Made by a program: the position numbers and the translations under genes
Shown here: positions 5,983 through 5,984 of the stretch, piece by piece
How the letters are laid out: every line of letters starts with the position of its first letter
Position numbering within the stretch: the first letter of the stretch is position 1
The notes under the pieces: model-generated
The model's database searches: none
What the model was told of the DNA's origin: nothing
Seen by the model: the letters and a program-made list of their open reading frames with translations, nothing else
DNA from: an uncultured Propionibacteriaceae bacterium
GTDB lineage: Bacteria; Actinomycetota; Actinomycetes; Propionibacteriales; Propionibacteriaceae
Direction of reading: 5' to 3'
Assembly: GCA_937859105.1 (NCBI GenBank)
Contig: CALMAD010000229.1
Coordinates: forward strand, 1 to 5,984
DNA: 5,984 nucleotides

Positions 5983-5984
5983 CG

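Noticed and set aside
5907..5984. Promoter for the operon upstream of the SCO6880-family gene
   Set aside because: A TTGCAG resembling a -35 box occurs on the minus strand, but no -10-like sequence follows at the right spacing. The real promoter may lie to the right of the window.

Overview
The window is a GC-rich stretch that reads as the core of a conjugative type IV secretion (T4SS) gene cluster from an actinomycete. The evidence is the strong G/C bias at third codon positions, purine-rich GGAGG-type ribosome binding sites, and the protein set, especially an SCO6880-family protein (named after a Streptomyces coelicolor locus). A Micrococcales host such as Microbacterium or Leucobacter is plausible, but that is only an impression from the protein sequences. 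The locus is probably an integrative conjugative element or a conjugative plasmid. No integrase, replication gene, att site or relaxase is in view to decide which.

All genes are on the minus strand, so transcription runs right to left. From 5984 downwards: (1) a 78-base leader or intergenic stretch with three short consecutive inverted repeats; (2) an SCO6880-family membrane protein (4458-5906) with two N-terminal membrane segments followed by what looks like a VirB4 N-terminal domain; (3) after 49 bases, a 514-residue VirB4-type ATPase (2864-4408); (4) a 172-residue protein of unknown function (2349-2867), starting with GTG inside a GTGA overlap with the ATPase stop; (5) a perfect 14-bp hairpin that holds the stop codon of gene 4 and part of the ribosome binding site of the next gene; (6) a VirD4/TraG-type coupling protein (548-2308); (7) after 76 bases, a single-stranded DNA-binding protein (1-471) that runs off the left edge.

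The likely joint role, from knowledge of the families, is as follows. The SCO6880-like protein and the VirB4 ATPase form the energised inner part of the transfer channel. The coupling protein brings the relaxase-DNA complex to the channel. SSB coats single-stranded DNA made during transfer or after entry. No VirB11 ATPase is present in the window, which is usual for Gram-positive systems. The most notable points are the apparent division of VirB3/VirB4 functions over two genes, the conserved-context unknown protein between the two ATPases, and the intercistronic hairpin in front of the coupling-protein gene. No clear promoter, CRISPR array, tRNA, rRNA or insertion sequence was seen. No gene-free stretch exceeds 80 bases.
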